Shown here: in pieces, positions 22,421 through 30,105 of the stretch
Layout of the letters: each line of letters starts with the position of its first letter
Position numbering within the stretch: position 1 is the first letter of the stretch
NCBI GenBank assembly: GCA_026389845.1
Contig: JAPLHB010000223.1
Coordinates: 1 to 33,412, forward strand
Length of the DNA: 33,412 nt
From: Chloroflexota bacterium
Lineage (GTDB): Bacteria; Chloroflexota; Anaerolineae; CG2-30-64-16
Direction: 5' to 3'
Notes under the pieces: model-generated
Seen by the model: only the letters and a program-made list of their open reading frames with translations
Databases searched by the model: none
What the model was told of the DNA's origin: nothing
Program-made: the position numbers and the translations under genes

Positions 22421-25400
22421 ATGGTTCCCGTTGATGTCACACAGGCAACGTCAGATCTGCTGGCGTTGTTTGCGGGGAAAACGACTCGCCAGGCGTATCT
22501 CGACGCAGTGGTCGAGCACCTGGCTGCGTGGACTGGCTGTCGCTGCGTCGGCATCCGGCTGCTCAATCCGCATAGCGAGATCCCCTACGAGTCCTACATC
22601 GGCTTCAGCCGCGAGTTCTGGCTATCGGAAAGCCGGCTCTCGGTGGTACACGATACCTGCGCATGCATTCGGGTCGTGCAGGGTCAGCCCTGGCCTCAAG
22701 ACCTGCCTGTGATGACGGCCGGCGGTTCCTTCTGCTGCCTGGATGTGCCCCGTTTCGTGGCTGGCCTGACGCCCGCCGAACTGACCGCCTACCGCGGCGC
22801 CTGCGTGCGCGCCGGTTTCGAGTCGGTCTCGATAGTCCCACTGCAACGCGCCGATCAGAAGATCGGCGCGATTCACCTGGCTGACGAGCGGCCGGACACG
22901 CCGCCGGCCGCCACGGTGGCGCTGATTGAGGCTATCGGCCCGCTGATCGGCGAGGCGGTTCGGCGCTTCGACCTGGAAGAGGATCTGCGGCGCAACCACG
23001 ACACGCAGCGCGTGGTCAACCAGGTGCTGCGCCTGGCGCTCGAAACTGTTCCCCTGGAACAGGTGTTGGCGCAGGCGCTCGATCTCATGTTGGGCATCCC
23101 ATGGTTGGCCTTCGAAGCGCGCGGCTGCATTTTCCTTGTCGAAGAGGGCAAGCTGGCGTTGAAGGCCGCGCGCGACCTGGAACCGGCCATCCGCGAGGCG
23201 TGTACGCTCGTGCCGTTTGGTCGCTGTCTGTGCGGGTTGGCGGCTGCAACCCAGGAGATCCAATTTGCCGAACACCTGGATGCGCGGCACGTGACGCAGT
23301 GTCAGGGTATGACGCCGCATGGCCACTACTGCGTGCCCATCGTTTCGGCGGGAGCGCTGTTGGGGGTCATCACTATCTACCTGACCGACGGGCATCAGCG
23401 CTATGCCGCCGAGGAGGCCTTCCTGACCACCGTCGCTAACGCGTTGGCTGGGGTGATCGAGCGGGCCAGAACCACGGAGGCCGTGCGCGTCGGCGAAGAA
23501 CGCTATCGCTCGGTCGTTGCCGCCATGAGCGAGGGGATTGTGGTGCAGGATGCCGGCGGCAAGATTCTGGCCTGCAACGCCAGCGCCGAGCACATTCTGG
23601 GGCTGACTGCCGACCAGATGCAGGGGCGGACATCGCTGGACCCCCGCTGGCGGGCGATCCACGAAGATGGAACTCCCTTCCCCGGTGAAGCGCATCCGGC
23701 GATGGTGACGCTGCGCACCGGCCAGTCCTGCTCCGCTGTCATCATGGGCGTCTATCGGGCGGATGGCTCGCTGGTCTGGGTCTCGGTCAATTCGCAATCG
23801 CTGCTGCACCCCGGTGCCGCGACGCCCCACGCCGTCGTCGCGACCTTCGCCGACATCACCGAACACCGGCGCGCTGAGTTGGCGCTGCGCGAAAATGAAG
23901 AACGCTTCCGCGTGGCGCTCAAGGGGTCACCGATCATCGTCTGGAACCAGGATCGCGACCTGCGCTACACGTGGATCCATAACCCGGCGTGGGACTACGC
24001 CGCGGAGCAGATGGTCGGCAAGACCGACGATGACCTGGCGTCGCCGGAGGGTGCCGTCCGCCTGACCAAGATCAAGCGCCGCGTCTTGGAGACCGGTATG
24101 GGCTGTCGCGAGGAGGTGGCGCTTAGCAACCAGGGACAGGTTTACTATTACGATCTGACGGTGGAGCCGCTGCGCGATGCGGCCGGCGCCGTTGTCGGCG
24201 TCACCTGTGCCACGATGGACATTTCCGAACGTAAGCGTGCCGAGGCCGCACAACGCGAGTCGGAGGCGCGCTACCAGGGACTTTTCGAGTCGGCGCGCGA
24301 GGCGGTGCTGGCGTCCAGCCCAGATGGCAAGATCATCGAGGCGAATCCGGCTGCGGCGAGGTTATTTGGCTATGACGAGCCAGGCCAGATGGTCGGCCTG
24401 CCCGCGGTCAGCTTCTACGCGGACGTTCAGCAGCGCAGGGAGGTGTATGAGCTGCTGAAGGCGCAGGGGTACGCCGAGAACCTGGAGCTGACGCTGGCCC
24501 GGCGGGATGGTGCGCCGATGTACGTGTTGGGCAGCGCAACCCTGCGGCGGGACGCGCAAGGCCGGATCGTGCGCACCGAAGGTGTTTTTCTGGATATCAC
24601 CGAGCGTAAGCGGGCCGAGGAGCAATTGCGGTTTCAGGCGCACCTGCTGGACGCAGTCGGCCAGGCCATCATCGCCACCGATCTGGCCGGTACGATCATC
24701 TACTGGAACCAGGGCGCGGTGCAGTTGTACGGCTGGGCCGCCGGCGAGGCGATCGGCCGCGACGTCGTTGACGTCACGCCGGCCAGCACGTCGCAGGCTC
24801 AGGCGGCCGAGATCATGGCCCGCCTGGCCGCCGGAGAGAGCTGGAGTGGCGAGTTTGCGGTGCAGCGGCGTGATGGCACGGCCTTTCCGGCATTAGTGAC
24901 CGATACGCCGGTCTACGATGCCGCCGGCAAGCTGATCGGGGTCATCGGCGTTTCGACCGACATCTCTGACCTGAAGCAGATGCAGCAGGCCGAGCATGCG
25001 CAACGTCTGCTGGCCGAGGCGCTGCTCGATTCGGCCGAACTGTTGGGCAGCACTTTGGAGCTGGATGCGCTGCTCGATCAGATCCTGGAGCACGTCGGTC
25101 GCGTGGCTGACTCCGACCTGGCTGCGATCACCCTGTTCCGCGACGGGGCAGGCGCGATCGAGCGGGTGCGCGGCCAGGTCAACCTGGCGCGCGTCCGTTC
25201 GCACGTCGGCGCGCCCATCGTGGCCCGTGGCAAGATCATCGGCTCGCTCAGTCTGGACAGCCTGATGCCGGAATACTACACCACCACACACGCCGATCAT
25301 CTGCGCGCATTTGCCAACCAGGCGGGCCTGGCCATCGAAAACGCGCGGCTCTACGAACAGGTGCGGCGCCATGCGGCCGAACTGGAGCAGCGCGTGGCCG

Positions 25401-26236
25401 AGCGCACGGCCGAGTTGCGGGACGCCAACGAGAAGCTCAAAGAATTGGATCAGTTCAAGAGCCAGTTCGTCTCCAACGTTTCGCACGAGCTACGCACGCC
25501 GTTGGCGAATGTCAAGCTGCTGCTGGGCCTGTTGGAGCGGGGCAAGTTGGAGAAGCGTGACTACTACCGAACCACCGCGCTGCGCGAGGCCGATCTGCTG
25601 GCCGCGCTGATCGAGGACCTGCTCTATCTCTCGCGCATGGATCTGGGCAAAGTGCAGCCCCAGTTAGCCCCGTTGGACGTGAGCGAACTGGTCGTCGAGT
25701 TGGCGGCCGACCGCACCGAGCTGCTGACCAGCCGCGGGCTGGCCTTGCGCACCGATCTGGCGGCCGATCTGCCGCCCGTCTTGGCCGACCGTCGCATGAT
25801 CACCCAGGTGGTTACGAACCTGATGGCGAACGCCATGAACTACACGCCTGCAGGCGGAACGATCACCGTGAGCACGAGATTGCCGATTGCCGATTGCGGA
25901 TTGCCGATTGCCGATTTGCCCGCTGCCACGCCCGAGACGGTGAAGAACGCGGTTCCCAATCTGCAATCTCAAATCTCAAATCTGCAATGGGTCACGCTTT
26001 CCATCTCCGACACCGGTCCCGGCATCTCGGCCGAGGAGCAGGCGCAGTTGTTCGAGCGTTTCTTTCGCGGCGAGGCCGGGCGGCGCGGGGGCGTGGCCGG
26101 CACCGGCCTGGGGCTGGCGATCTGTCAGGAGCTGGTTCAGCGGCACGGCGGCAAGATCACCCTGGCGAGCGAACTGGGTCACGGCAGCACCTTCACGGTC
26201 TGGTTGCCCGCGGCGCAAGCCGCGGATCACGCATAG
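22421..26236 (+). CDS. Multi-sensor histidine kinase (GAF-GAF-PAS x4-GAF-HisKA-HATPase)
   Basis: 1271 residues, cytoplasmic, with no membrane segment. GAF1 (about 20-175) contains DTCACIRVVQG and GGSFCCLD. GAF2 (about 200-350) contains GRCLCG and GMTPHGHYCVP, Cys/His patterns seen in a known subfamily of sensory GAFs. Four PAS units follow (about 362-480, 490-605, 620-735, 740-855), each ending in a D-I-(S/T)-like linker. GAF3 (about 870-985) looks shortened in its middle. A coiled coil leads to HisKA with NVSHELRTP (H1022). The ATPase domain has an N-box NLMANAMNY, DTGPGIS and GTGLGLAIC, but residues about 1154-1189 are an insert encoded by two heptad arrays. The start is the ATG at 22421 behind AAAGGTGAT. 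The REC-kinase gene follows 40 bp downstream. The signal sensed is unknown. Confidence 0.9.
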   Translation: MVPVDVTQATSDLLALFAGKTTRQAYLDAVVEHLAAWTGCRCVGIRLLNPHSEIPYESYIGFSREFWLSESRLSVVHDTCACIRVVQGQPWPQDLPVMTAGGSFCCLDVPRFVAGLTPAELTAYRGACVRAGFESVSIVPLQRADQKIGAIHLADERPDTPPAATVALIEAIGPLIGEAVRRFDLEEDLRRNHDTQRVVNQVLRLALETVPLEQVLAQALDLMLGIPWLAFEARGCIFLVEEGKLALKAARDLEPAIREACTLVPFGRCLCGLAAATQEIQFAEHLDARHVTQCQGMTPHGHYCVPIVSAGALLGVITIYLTDGHQRYAAEEAFLTTVANALAGVIERARTTEAVRVGEERYRSVVAAMSEGIVVQDAGGKILACNASAEHILGLTADQMQGRTSLDPRWRAIHEDGTPFPGEAHPAMVTLRTGQSCSAVIMGVYRADGSLVWVSVNSQSLLHPGAATPHAVVATFADITEHRRAELALRENEERFRVALKGSPIIVWNQDRDLRYTWIHNPAWDYAAEQMVGKTDDDLASPEGAVRLTKIKRRVLETGMGCREEVALSNQGQVYYYDLTVEPLRDAAGAVVGVTCATMDISERKRAEAAQRESEARYQGLFESAREAVLASSPDGKIIEANPAAARLFGYDEPGQMVGLPAVSFYADVQQRREVYELLKAQGYAENLELTLARRDGAPMYVLGSATLRRDAQGRIVRTEGVFLDITERKRAEEQLRFQAHLLDAVGQAIIATDLAGTIIYWNQGAVQLYGWAAGEAIGRDVVDVTPASTSQAQAAEIMARLAAGESWSGEFAVQRRDGTAFPALVTDTPVYDAAGKLIGVIGVSTDISDLKQMQQAEHAQRLLAEALLDSAELLGSTLELDALLDQILEHVGRVADSDLAAITLFRDGAGAIERVRGQVNLARVRSHVGAPIVARGKIIGSLSLDSLMPEYYTTTHADHLRAFANQAGLAIENARLYEQVRRHAAELEQRVAERTAELRDANEKLKELDQFKSQFVSNVSHELRTPLANVKLLLGLLERGKLEKRDYYRTTALREADLLAALIEDLLYLSRMDLGKVQPQLAPLDVSELVVELAADRTELLTSRGLALRTDLAADLPPVLADRRMITQVVTNLMANAMNYTPAGGTITVSTRLPIADCGLPIADLPAATPETVKNAVPNLQSQISNLQWVTLSISDTGPGISAEEQAQLFERFFRGEAGRRGGVAGTGLGLAICQELVQRHGGKITLASELGHGSTFTVWLPAAQAADHA
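25878..25991. repeat. Inverted heptad arrays inside the kinase ATPase domain
   Basis: 25878-25912 is five GATTGCC-type units and 25957-25991 is five CAATCTG-type units. The two arms are inverted to each other. They are translated as LPIADCGLPIADLP and NLQSQISNLQW, joined by an ordinary-looking spacer, and keep the reading frame. Confidence 0.88.
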
Positions 26237-26261
26237 CGCACGCAACACGCAACACGCAACA
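26227..26261. repeat. Heptad array across the kinase stop codon
   Basis: TCACGCA, TAGCGCA, then three units of CGCAACA. The TAG that begins the second unit is the stop codon of the 1271-residue kinase. Confidence 0.8.
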
Positions 26262-26276
26262 CGAGAGGCTGACCCC

Positions 26277-27467
26277 ATGGAGCAGACGACCCATCGCAAA
26301 CGCCCGATCCTGGTGGTGGACGACGAGCCGTCGGTGCTGAGTTCCCTGGAACGCTCGCTGCGCCGTCAGTACGAGGTGTTGACGGCGGCCAGCGGTGAGG
26401 CAGCGTTGCGCTTGTTGCGCGAACGCGAGATTTCGATCATCATCACCGATCAGCGGATGCCCGAGATGACCGGCGTGGAGTTGCTGGCGCGGGCGCATGA
26501 GCAGTCGCCGCTGACCATCGGCATTATCCTCACGGGCTATGCCGACATCCAGGCGGTCATTGATGCCATCAACGTGGGCCAGGCCTTCCGCTATCACGCC
26601 AAGCCGTGGCAGAGCGACGACCTGGAACAGAGCCTCACGACAGCCCTGGCGCGCTACGACACCGAGCGCCAGCGCGTCGAGGCGTTGGAGCGCCTCAATC
26701 AGAACCTGGAGCAGGAGGTCGCGGCCCGTACCACGGAAATTCGCGCCCAGGGCCTGCGGATTGTGGAGCTTGAGCGGCTGAGAGGCCGCTTCGTCGCGAA
26801 CGTCTCGCACGAATTGCGTACGCCATTGACCATCCTGAAAAGCTCGCTCGATCTGCTCCGCCGCGGCAAGCCGGAGAAGCGCGACTACTACCTGCAAAAC
26901 GCGATCACGGCCGAGGAGCAGTTGGAAGCCATCGTGCTCGCGATCCTGGATTTCTCCAGGCTCAACGTGGTCGAGGATCAACTCGACCTGAAGCGGCTGG
27001 CACTCAATCGGTTGGTGGGGGGACAGGTGCAGGCCAGGCAGGCGATGGCGGCCGAGCGCCAGCTCCGGCTGACCTGGACGCCGCTGCCCCAGGACGCAGT
27101 GGTGCAGGCCGACGAGGCGTTGCTGGGCCGGGCGTTGGACAACGTGTTAGTCAACGCCCTCAAATACACGCCGGCCGGCGGCGAGGTCCAACTCTGGGCC
27201 GAACTGGTCGCCGCGCAGGAAGATGCCTCCCGGCGCGCGGCGGTACATGTGCGCGACACCGGGCCGGGGATCCCGCCGGAAGATCAACCGTATCTGTTCG
27301 ATCCGTTCATCCGTGGGAGCGAGCAGCGATCGGGCCACATCTCGGGCATCGGCATCGGTTTGCCTCTGGCGGCTAAGATTCTCCAGTGGCACGGCGGCCG
27401 CATCACGACGGATAGCGCGCCGGGACGCGGTAGCACGTTTACTCTGTGGCTGCCGGTGGTGGAATGA
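26277..27467 (+). CDS. REC-HisKA-HATPase hybrid histidine kinase
   Basis: 396 residues. The N-terminal receiver domain (about 8-125) has D15/D16, phospho-acceptor D58 in IIITDQRMP, T86 in LTGYAD and K109 in YHAKPW. A coiled-coil linker leads to HisKA with NVSHELRTP (H178) and HATPase_c with NALKYTPAGG, DTGPGIP and GIGIGLPLA. A receiver in front of the kinase core suggests that phosphotransfer from another kinase, such as the one upstream, controls this one. The start is the ATG at 26277, with GAGAGG upstream. The TGA stop begins a heptad array. There is no DNA-binding output. Confidence 0.92.
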   Translation: MEQTTHRKRPILVVDDEPSVLSSLERSLRRQYEVLTAASGEAALRLLREREISIIITDQRMPEMTGVELLARAHEQSPLTIGIILTGYADIQAVIDAINVGQAFRYHAKPWQSDDLEQSLTTALARYDTERQRVEALERLNQNLEQEVAARTTEIRAQGLRIVELERLRGRFVANVSHELRTPLTILKSSLDLLRRGKPEKRDYYLQNAITAEEQLEAIVLAILDFSRLNVVEDQLDLKRLALNRLVGGQVQARQAMAAERQLRLTWTPLPQDAVVQADEALLGRALDNVLVNALKYTPAGGEVQLWAELVAAQEDASRRAAVHVRDTGPGIPPEDQPYLFDPFIRGSEQRSGHISGIGIGLPLAAKILQWHGGRITTDSAPGRGSTFTLWLPVVE

Positions 27468-27534
27468 CGAATGACGAACGACGAATGGGCGTTCCGCAAG
27501 CACGCAATACGCAGTACGCACCACGCAACACGCC
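27465..27534. repeat. Ten-unit heptad array beginning at a stop codon
   Basis: Ten unbroken 7-base units: TGACGAA twice, CGACGAA, TGGGCGT, TCCGCAA, GCACGCA, ATACGCA, GTACGCA, CCACGCA, ACACGCC. The first three bases are the stop codon of the REC-kinase gene. Unit sequence drifts along the array, but the 7-base register holds. Confidence 0.9.
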
Positions 27535-27541
27535 CTTGTGA

Positions 27542-27553
27542 GGCCAATTGGCC
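27542..27553. promoter_or_regulatory. 12-bp perfect palindrome upstream of the B12 protein gene
   Basis: GGCCAATTGGCC, 34 bases before the GTG start of the B12-binding protein. A dimeric regulator site is possible; chance is also possible. Confidence 0.3.
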
Positions 27554-27587
27554 CTACAGCCAACTTGAAGCCCAGGAGGAATGAGCC

Positions 27588-28241
27588 GTGAACACACCCC
27601 TCGAACCCTACTACAGCGATTATCTGGCGGCGCTGCGCGAAGGCAGCGGCCGGATGGCATCGCAGGTTGTGGAGCGCGCCCTGACAGCCAACACACCGGC
27701 GGATGAGCTTTACATGCGCGTCTTTCAGCTGGCGCAATGGGAAGTCGGCCGGATGTGGCAGCGCAACGAGTTCACGGTAGCGCAGGAGCACCTGGCGACC
27801 GCCATCACCGAGCGGCTGATGAGCGAGCTGAGACCCTACTTCAAGCCCAAACACGACCGCGGTCGGACGCTGATGCTGGGTTGCGCGGCGCGGGAGCTGC
27901 ACATGGTCGGCGCCAAGATGCTGGTAGACTTCTTCGAGGCCGATGGCTGGACCGTTTATTATCTTGGCGTCGCCACGCCGAGCGCCGACTTTCTCGATCT
28001 GGCCGGTCGCTATCACGTGGACATGATGGGCGTCTCGAGCGCCATGTATTACCATGTCCCGATCATCCGCGATCTGATCGCCCAATCCCGCGCGGCCGGT
28101 CTGGCCGATGAAATCCCGATCATGGTCGGCGGCTTCCCGTTCAACCTGAAACCGGAGATGGCCGAGCAGGTGGGCGCCACCTTCACCGCCCCGAACGCGG
28201 CCGAAGCGCTGGCCGCGGCGAACGCGTGGTTGGATCGCTAA
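27588..28241 (+). CDS. Stand-alone cobalamin-binding protein, CarH photoreceptor-like domain
   Basis: 217 residues from the GTG at 27588, seven bases after AGGAGGA; an ATG at 27581 is out of frame. Residues about 1-90 form the helical cap and about 92-217 the Rossmann B12-binding fold. The signature W-x9-EH is present exactly (W57, E67, H68) and the cobalamin-ligand motif E-x-H-x-x-G is E103, H105, G108. In CarH/LitR photoreceptors, as I recall, these hold adenosylcobalamin, the Trp covering the adenosyl group and the second His being the lower ligand. The MerR DNA-binding domain of those proteins is absent. The residue after W57 is Gln, where I recall CarH having the His that ligates cobalt after illumination. 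Being embedded among kinases, it is probably a sensory module acting by protein contact. A corrinoid methyl-carrier is less likely because no methyltransferase is nearby. Confidence 0.82.
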   Translation: MNTPLEPYYSDYLAALREGSGRMASQVVERALTANTPADELYMRVFQLAQWEVGRMWQRNEFTVAQEHLATAITERLMSELRPYFKPKHDRGRTLMLGCAARELHMVGAKMLVDFFEADGWTVYYLGVATPSADFLDLAGRYHVDMMGVSSAMYYHVPIIRDLIAQSRAAGLADEIPIMVGGFPFNLKPEMAEQVGATFTAPNAAEALAAANAWLDR

Positions 28242-28259
28242 TGGCGGTTGCCTGGGCTT

Positions 28260-28389
28260 GTCATGCTGAGCGGGTCGGCCCCGTGTCGTGGTTGCAGCGA
28301 GCCTCTAGCGAAGCATCTTGCGTGGCAGTGAGACCCTTCACCAGAATCGCGCCGCGAATGCTGTTCGTGATAGACCCACTCAGGGTGAC
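28260..28389 (+). repeat. Dispersed repeat, copy 3 (diverged)
   Basis: It starts with GTCATGCTGAGCGGGT, close to the end of copies 1 and 2, and ends with an imperfect inverted copy of that end (28379-28389, 9 of 11). It contains an AGCGAAGCATCTTGC block resembling AGCGAAGAATC of copy 2. It fills the gap between the B12 protein and the next kinase. Confidence 0.55.
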
Positions 28390-28430
28390 AGGTTTCTGAG
28401 CAGTCGGAGTGAAATCGAGGGACATTGCCC

Positions 28431-29648
28431 GTGGAAGAAGCAACAGCCACCGCCCTCATCGCCGGCGCGCCGGACGTAACCCTGCTGCTCGATCGCGCCG
28501 GCAGGATCGTCCACGCCAATCCGGCCGCCCGGCGTTTGCTGGGCGAGGGTATCGCGGGCCAGGCGTGGCTTGACCTGCTGGACGACTTCAGCCGCGAGAA
28601 GGGCGCGACCCTGCTGGCGCGCAGTTGGGTTGCGGGCGGCGTGGCCGATTGGGAGTTGGATCACCTGGGGCCGGCCGGCGCGCCGGTGCTGATCAGCTAC
28701 ACCACCTATCTGCTGCCCGGCGTCGAGCCGCCCCTGCTGGCGGCCATCGGGCGGGATCAGACGGTCAAGCTGGAGCTGACCGCCCAATTGGCCGCGACGA
28801 ATCAGCAACTCGAGGGCGCACTGCTGGCCCTGGAACGGGCGCACGCCGAGTTGAAGCAGACCCAGTCGCAACTGGTGCAATCGGAGAAGATGCGCGCCCT
28901 GGGCCAACTGGTGGCTGGTGTGGCCCACGAGATCAACAACCCCGCGGCGTTTATTGCCAACAACCTGGCCCACCTGGCGACACTGTTGCCAGGCATGTCC
29001 GCCCTGTTTGAGGCCTATCAACCGCTGCGCGCGCTGACCGGGGCGTCCGTGCGCGCCGAAATCGAGGCTGCCGAGGGCGTAGTCGAAGTCGAATACCTAT
29101 GGAGCGACCTGGCCGACCTGGTGACTGAGAGCCAGGATGGCATCGAGCGGATTCGCAACATCGTGTTGTCGTTGCGCAACTTCGCGCGGCTGGACGAGGC
29201 CGAGCTGAAGGAGGCCGACATCAACGAGGGCTTGCGCAGCACGTTAGCGCTGATCCGGCCGCAGTGCAAGAACCGCATCCAAATCACCGAGAGCTACGGC
29301 ATCCTGCCCACGACCGTGTGCCATCCCGGTCAACTCAACCAGGTCTTCCTGAATTTGCTGACCAACGCGGTCCAGGCCATCGAAGGCGAGGGCCAAATCT
29401 GGGTGACGAGCGCGTGTCGAGATGACCGCATTAACGTCATCATTCGTGATAGCGGCAAAGGCATGGATAGCGCCACGCTGGCGCGGCTCGGCGAGCCTTT
29501 CTTTACGACCAAGCCGGTCGGCGCCGGCACGGGCCTGGGACTGGCCGTCAGCGTGGGGATCATTAACCGACATCAGGGCCAGCTCCGGTTCGCCAGCCAG
29601 CCGGGAAATGGGACGACCGTCACCGTTGAGCTACCGGTGACGCGCTAG
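28431..29648 (+). CDS. PAS histidine kinase, NtrB/HPK4-like
   Basis: 405 residues from the GTG at 28431; an in-frame TTG at 28425 is too close to the GAGGGA ribosome site. One PAS domain (about 5-110) is followed by a coiled coil (115-155). The H-box is GVAHEINNP (H166), the form typical of NtrB/AtoS-like kinases, unlike the HELRTP boxes of the other kinases here. HATPase_c has NLLTNAVQA, DSGKGMD, EPFFTTKP and GTGLGLAVS. Such kinases usually pair with sigma54 activators, but none is in the window. It lies directly downstream of the B12 protein. Confidence 0.9.
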   Translation: MEEATATALIAGAPDVTLLLDRAGRIVHANPAARRLLGEGIAGQAWLDLLDDFSREKGATLLARSWVAGGVADWELDHLGPAGAPVLISYTTYLLPGVEPPLLAAIGRDQTVKLELTAQLAATNQQLEGALLALERAHAELKQTQSQLVQSEKMRALGQLVAGVAHEINNPAAFIANNLAHLATLLPGMSALFEAYQPLRALTGASVRAEIEAAEGVVEVEYLWSDLADLVTESQDGIERIRNIVLSLRNFARLDEAELKEADINEGLRSTLALIRPQCKNRIQITESYGILPTTVCHPGQLNQVFLNLLTNAVQAIEGEGQIWVTSACRDDRINVIIRDSGKGMDSATLARLGEPFFTTKPVGAGTGLGLAVSVGIINRHQGQLRFASQPGNGTTVTVELPVTR

Positions 29649-29681
29649 ACACAACACTGTAACACCAGCCAGGAGGCTCAC

Positions 29682-30098
29682 ATGTCGAACATCGTGCCCA
29701 TCTCGCCGGAGACGCTGAAGGCTTTTCAGGCCAGGCGCGCGGAGATCAACCGCCTGGTGGTCGCCCGCGCTCTCGAACGTCGAGATGAAGTCGCGCAACA
29801 CGGCGAGCAAGCCGAGGAACTGATCACTGCCGGGATCGAGTTCACGACGCAAATGCTGGAAACGGCCATGCAGTTTGGAGATATCACGACGCTGGACTAT
29901 CAACTGGCCTGGGCGTGGGATCGCCTGCCCCATGACGGGGTCGCGCCGGCCCATCTGCTCAGTCGTTTTCAGATTTATGCCGACGTCGTCGCCAGTCTTC
30001 TGCCAGCCCATCAGGCCAGCGAAGTCACTCCATACCTTGACTGGATGATTGCCCGCCAACAAGAACTGATGGGCGGCGCGGTCGCGCCCGCAAAGTGA
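29682..30098 (+). CDS. Unrecognised all-helical protein
   Basis: 138 residues, ATG at 29682, six bases after a perfect AGGAGG, so expression is likely strong. The sequence is predicted almost entirely helical, with no membrane segment, no Cys and four His. The stretch QAEELITAGIEFTTQML and the C-terminal YLDWMIARQQELM resemble helical sensor or co-antagonist modules (RsbR-N or globin-like) in general character, but I cannot assign a family. It lies 33 bp after a kinase and 7 bp before a REC-kinase gene in the same direction, so it probably works with them, for example as a phosphotransfer-like, sensory or scaffold subunit. A His-phosphotransfer role is unsupported: no clear HPt motif is seen. 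Confidence 0.7.
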   Translation: MSNIVPISPETLKAFQARRAEINRLVVARALERRDEVAQHGEQAEELITAGIEFTTQMLETAMQFGDITTLDYQLAWAWDRLPHDGVAPAHLLSRFQIYADVVASLLPAHQASEVTPYLDWMIARQQELMGGAVAPAK

Positions 30099-30105
30099 GC
30101 AGCGC

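Noticed and set aside
27581..27583. ATG start for the B12 protein
   Set aside because: It is out of frame with the B12-binding domain; the GTG at 27588 is in frame at proper distance from AGGAGGA.
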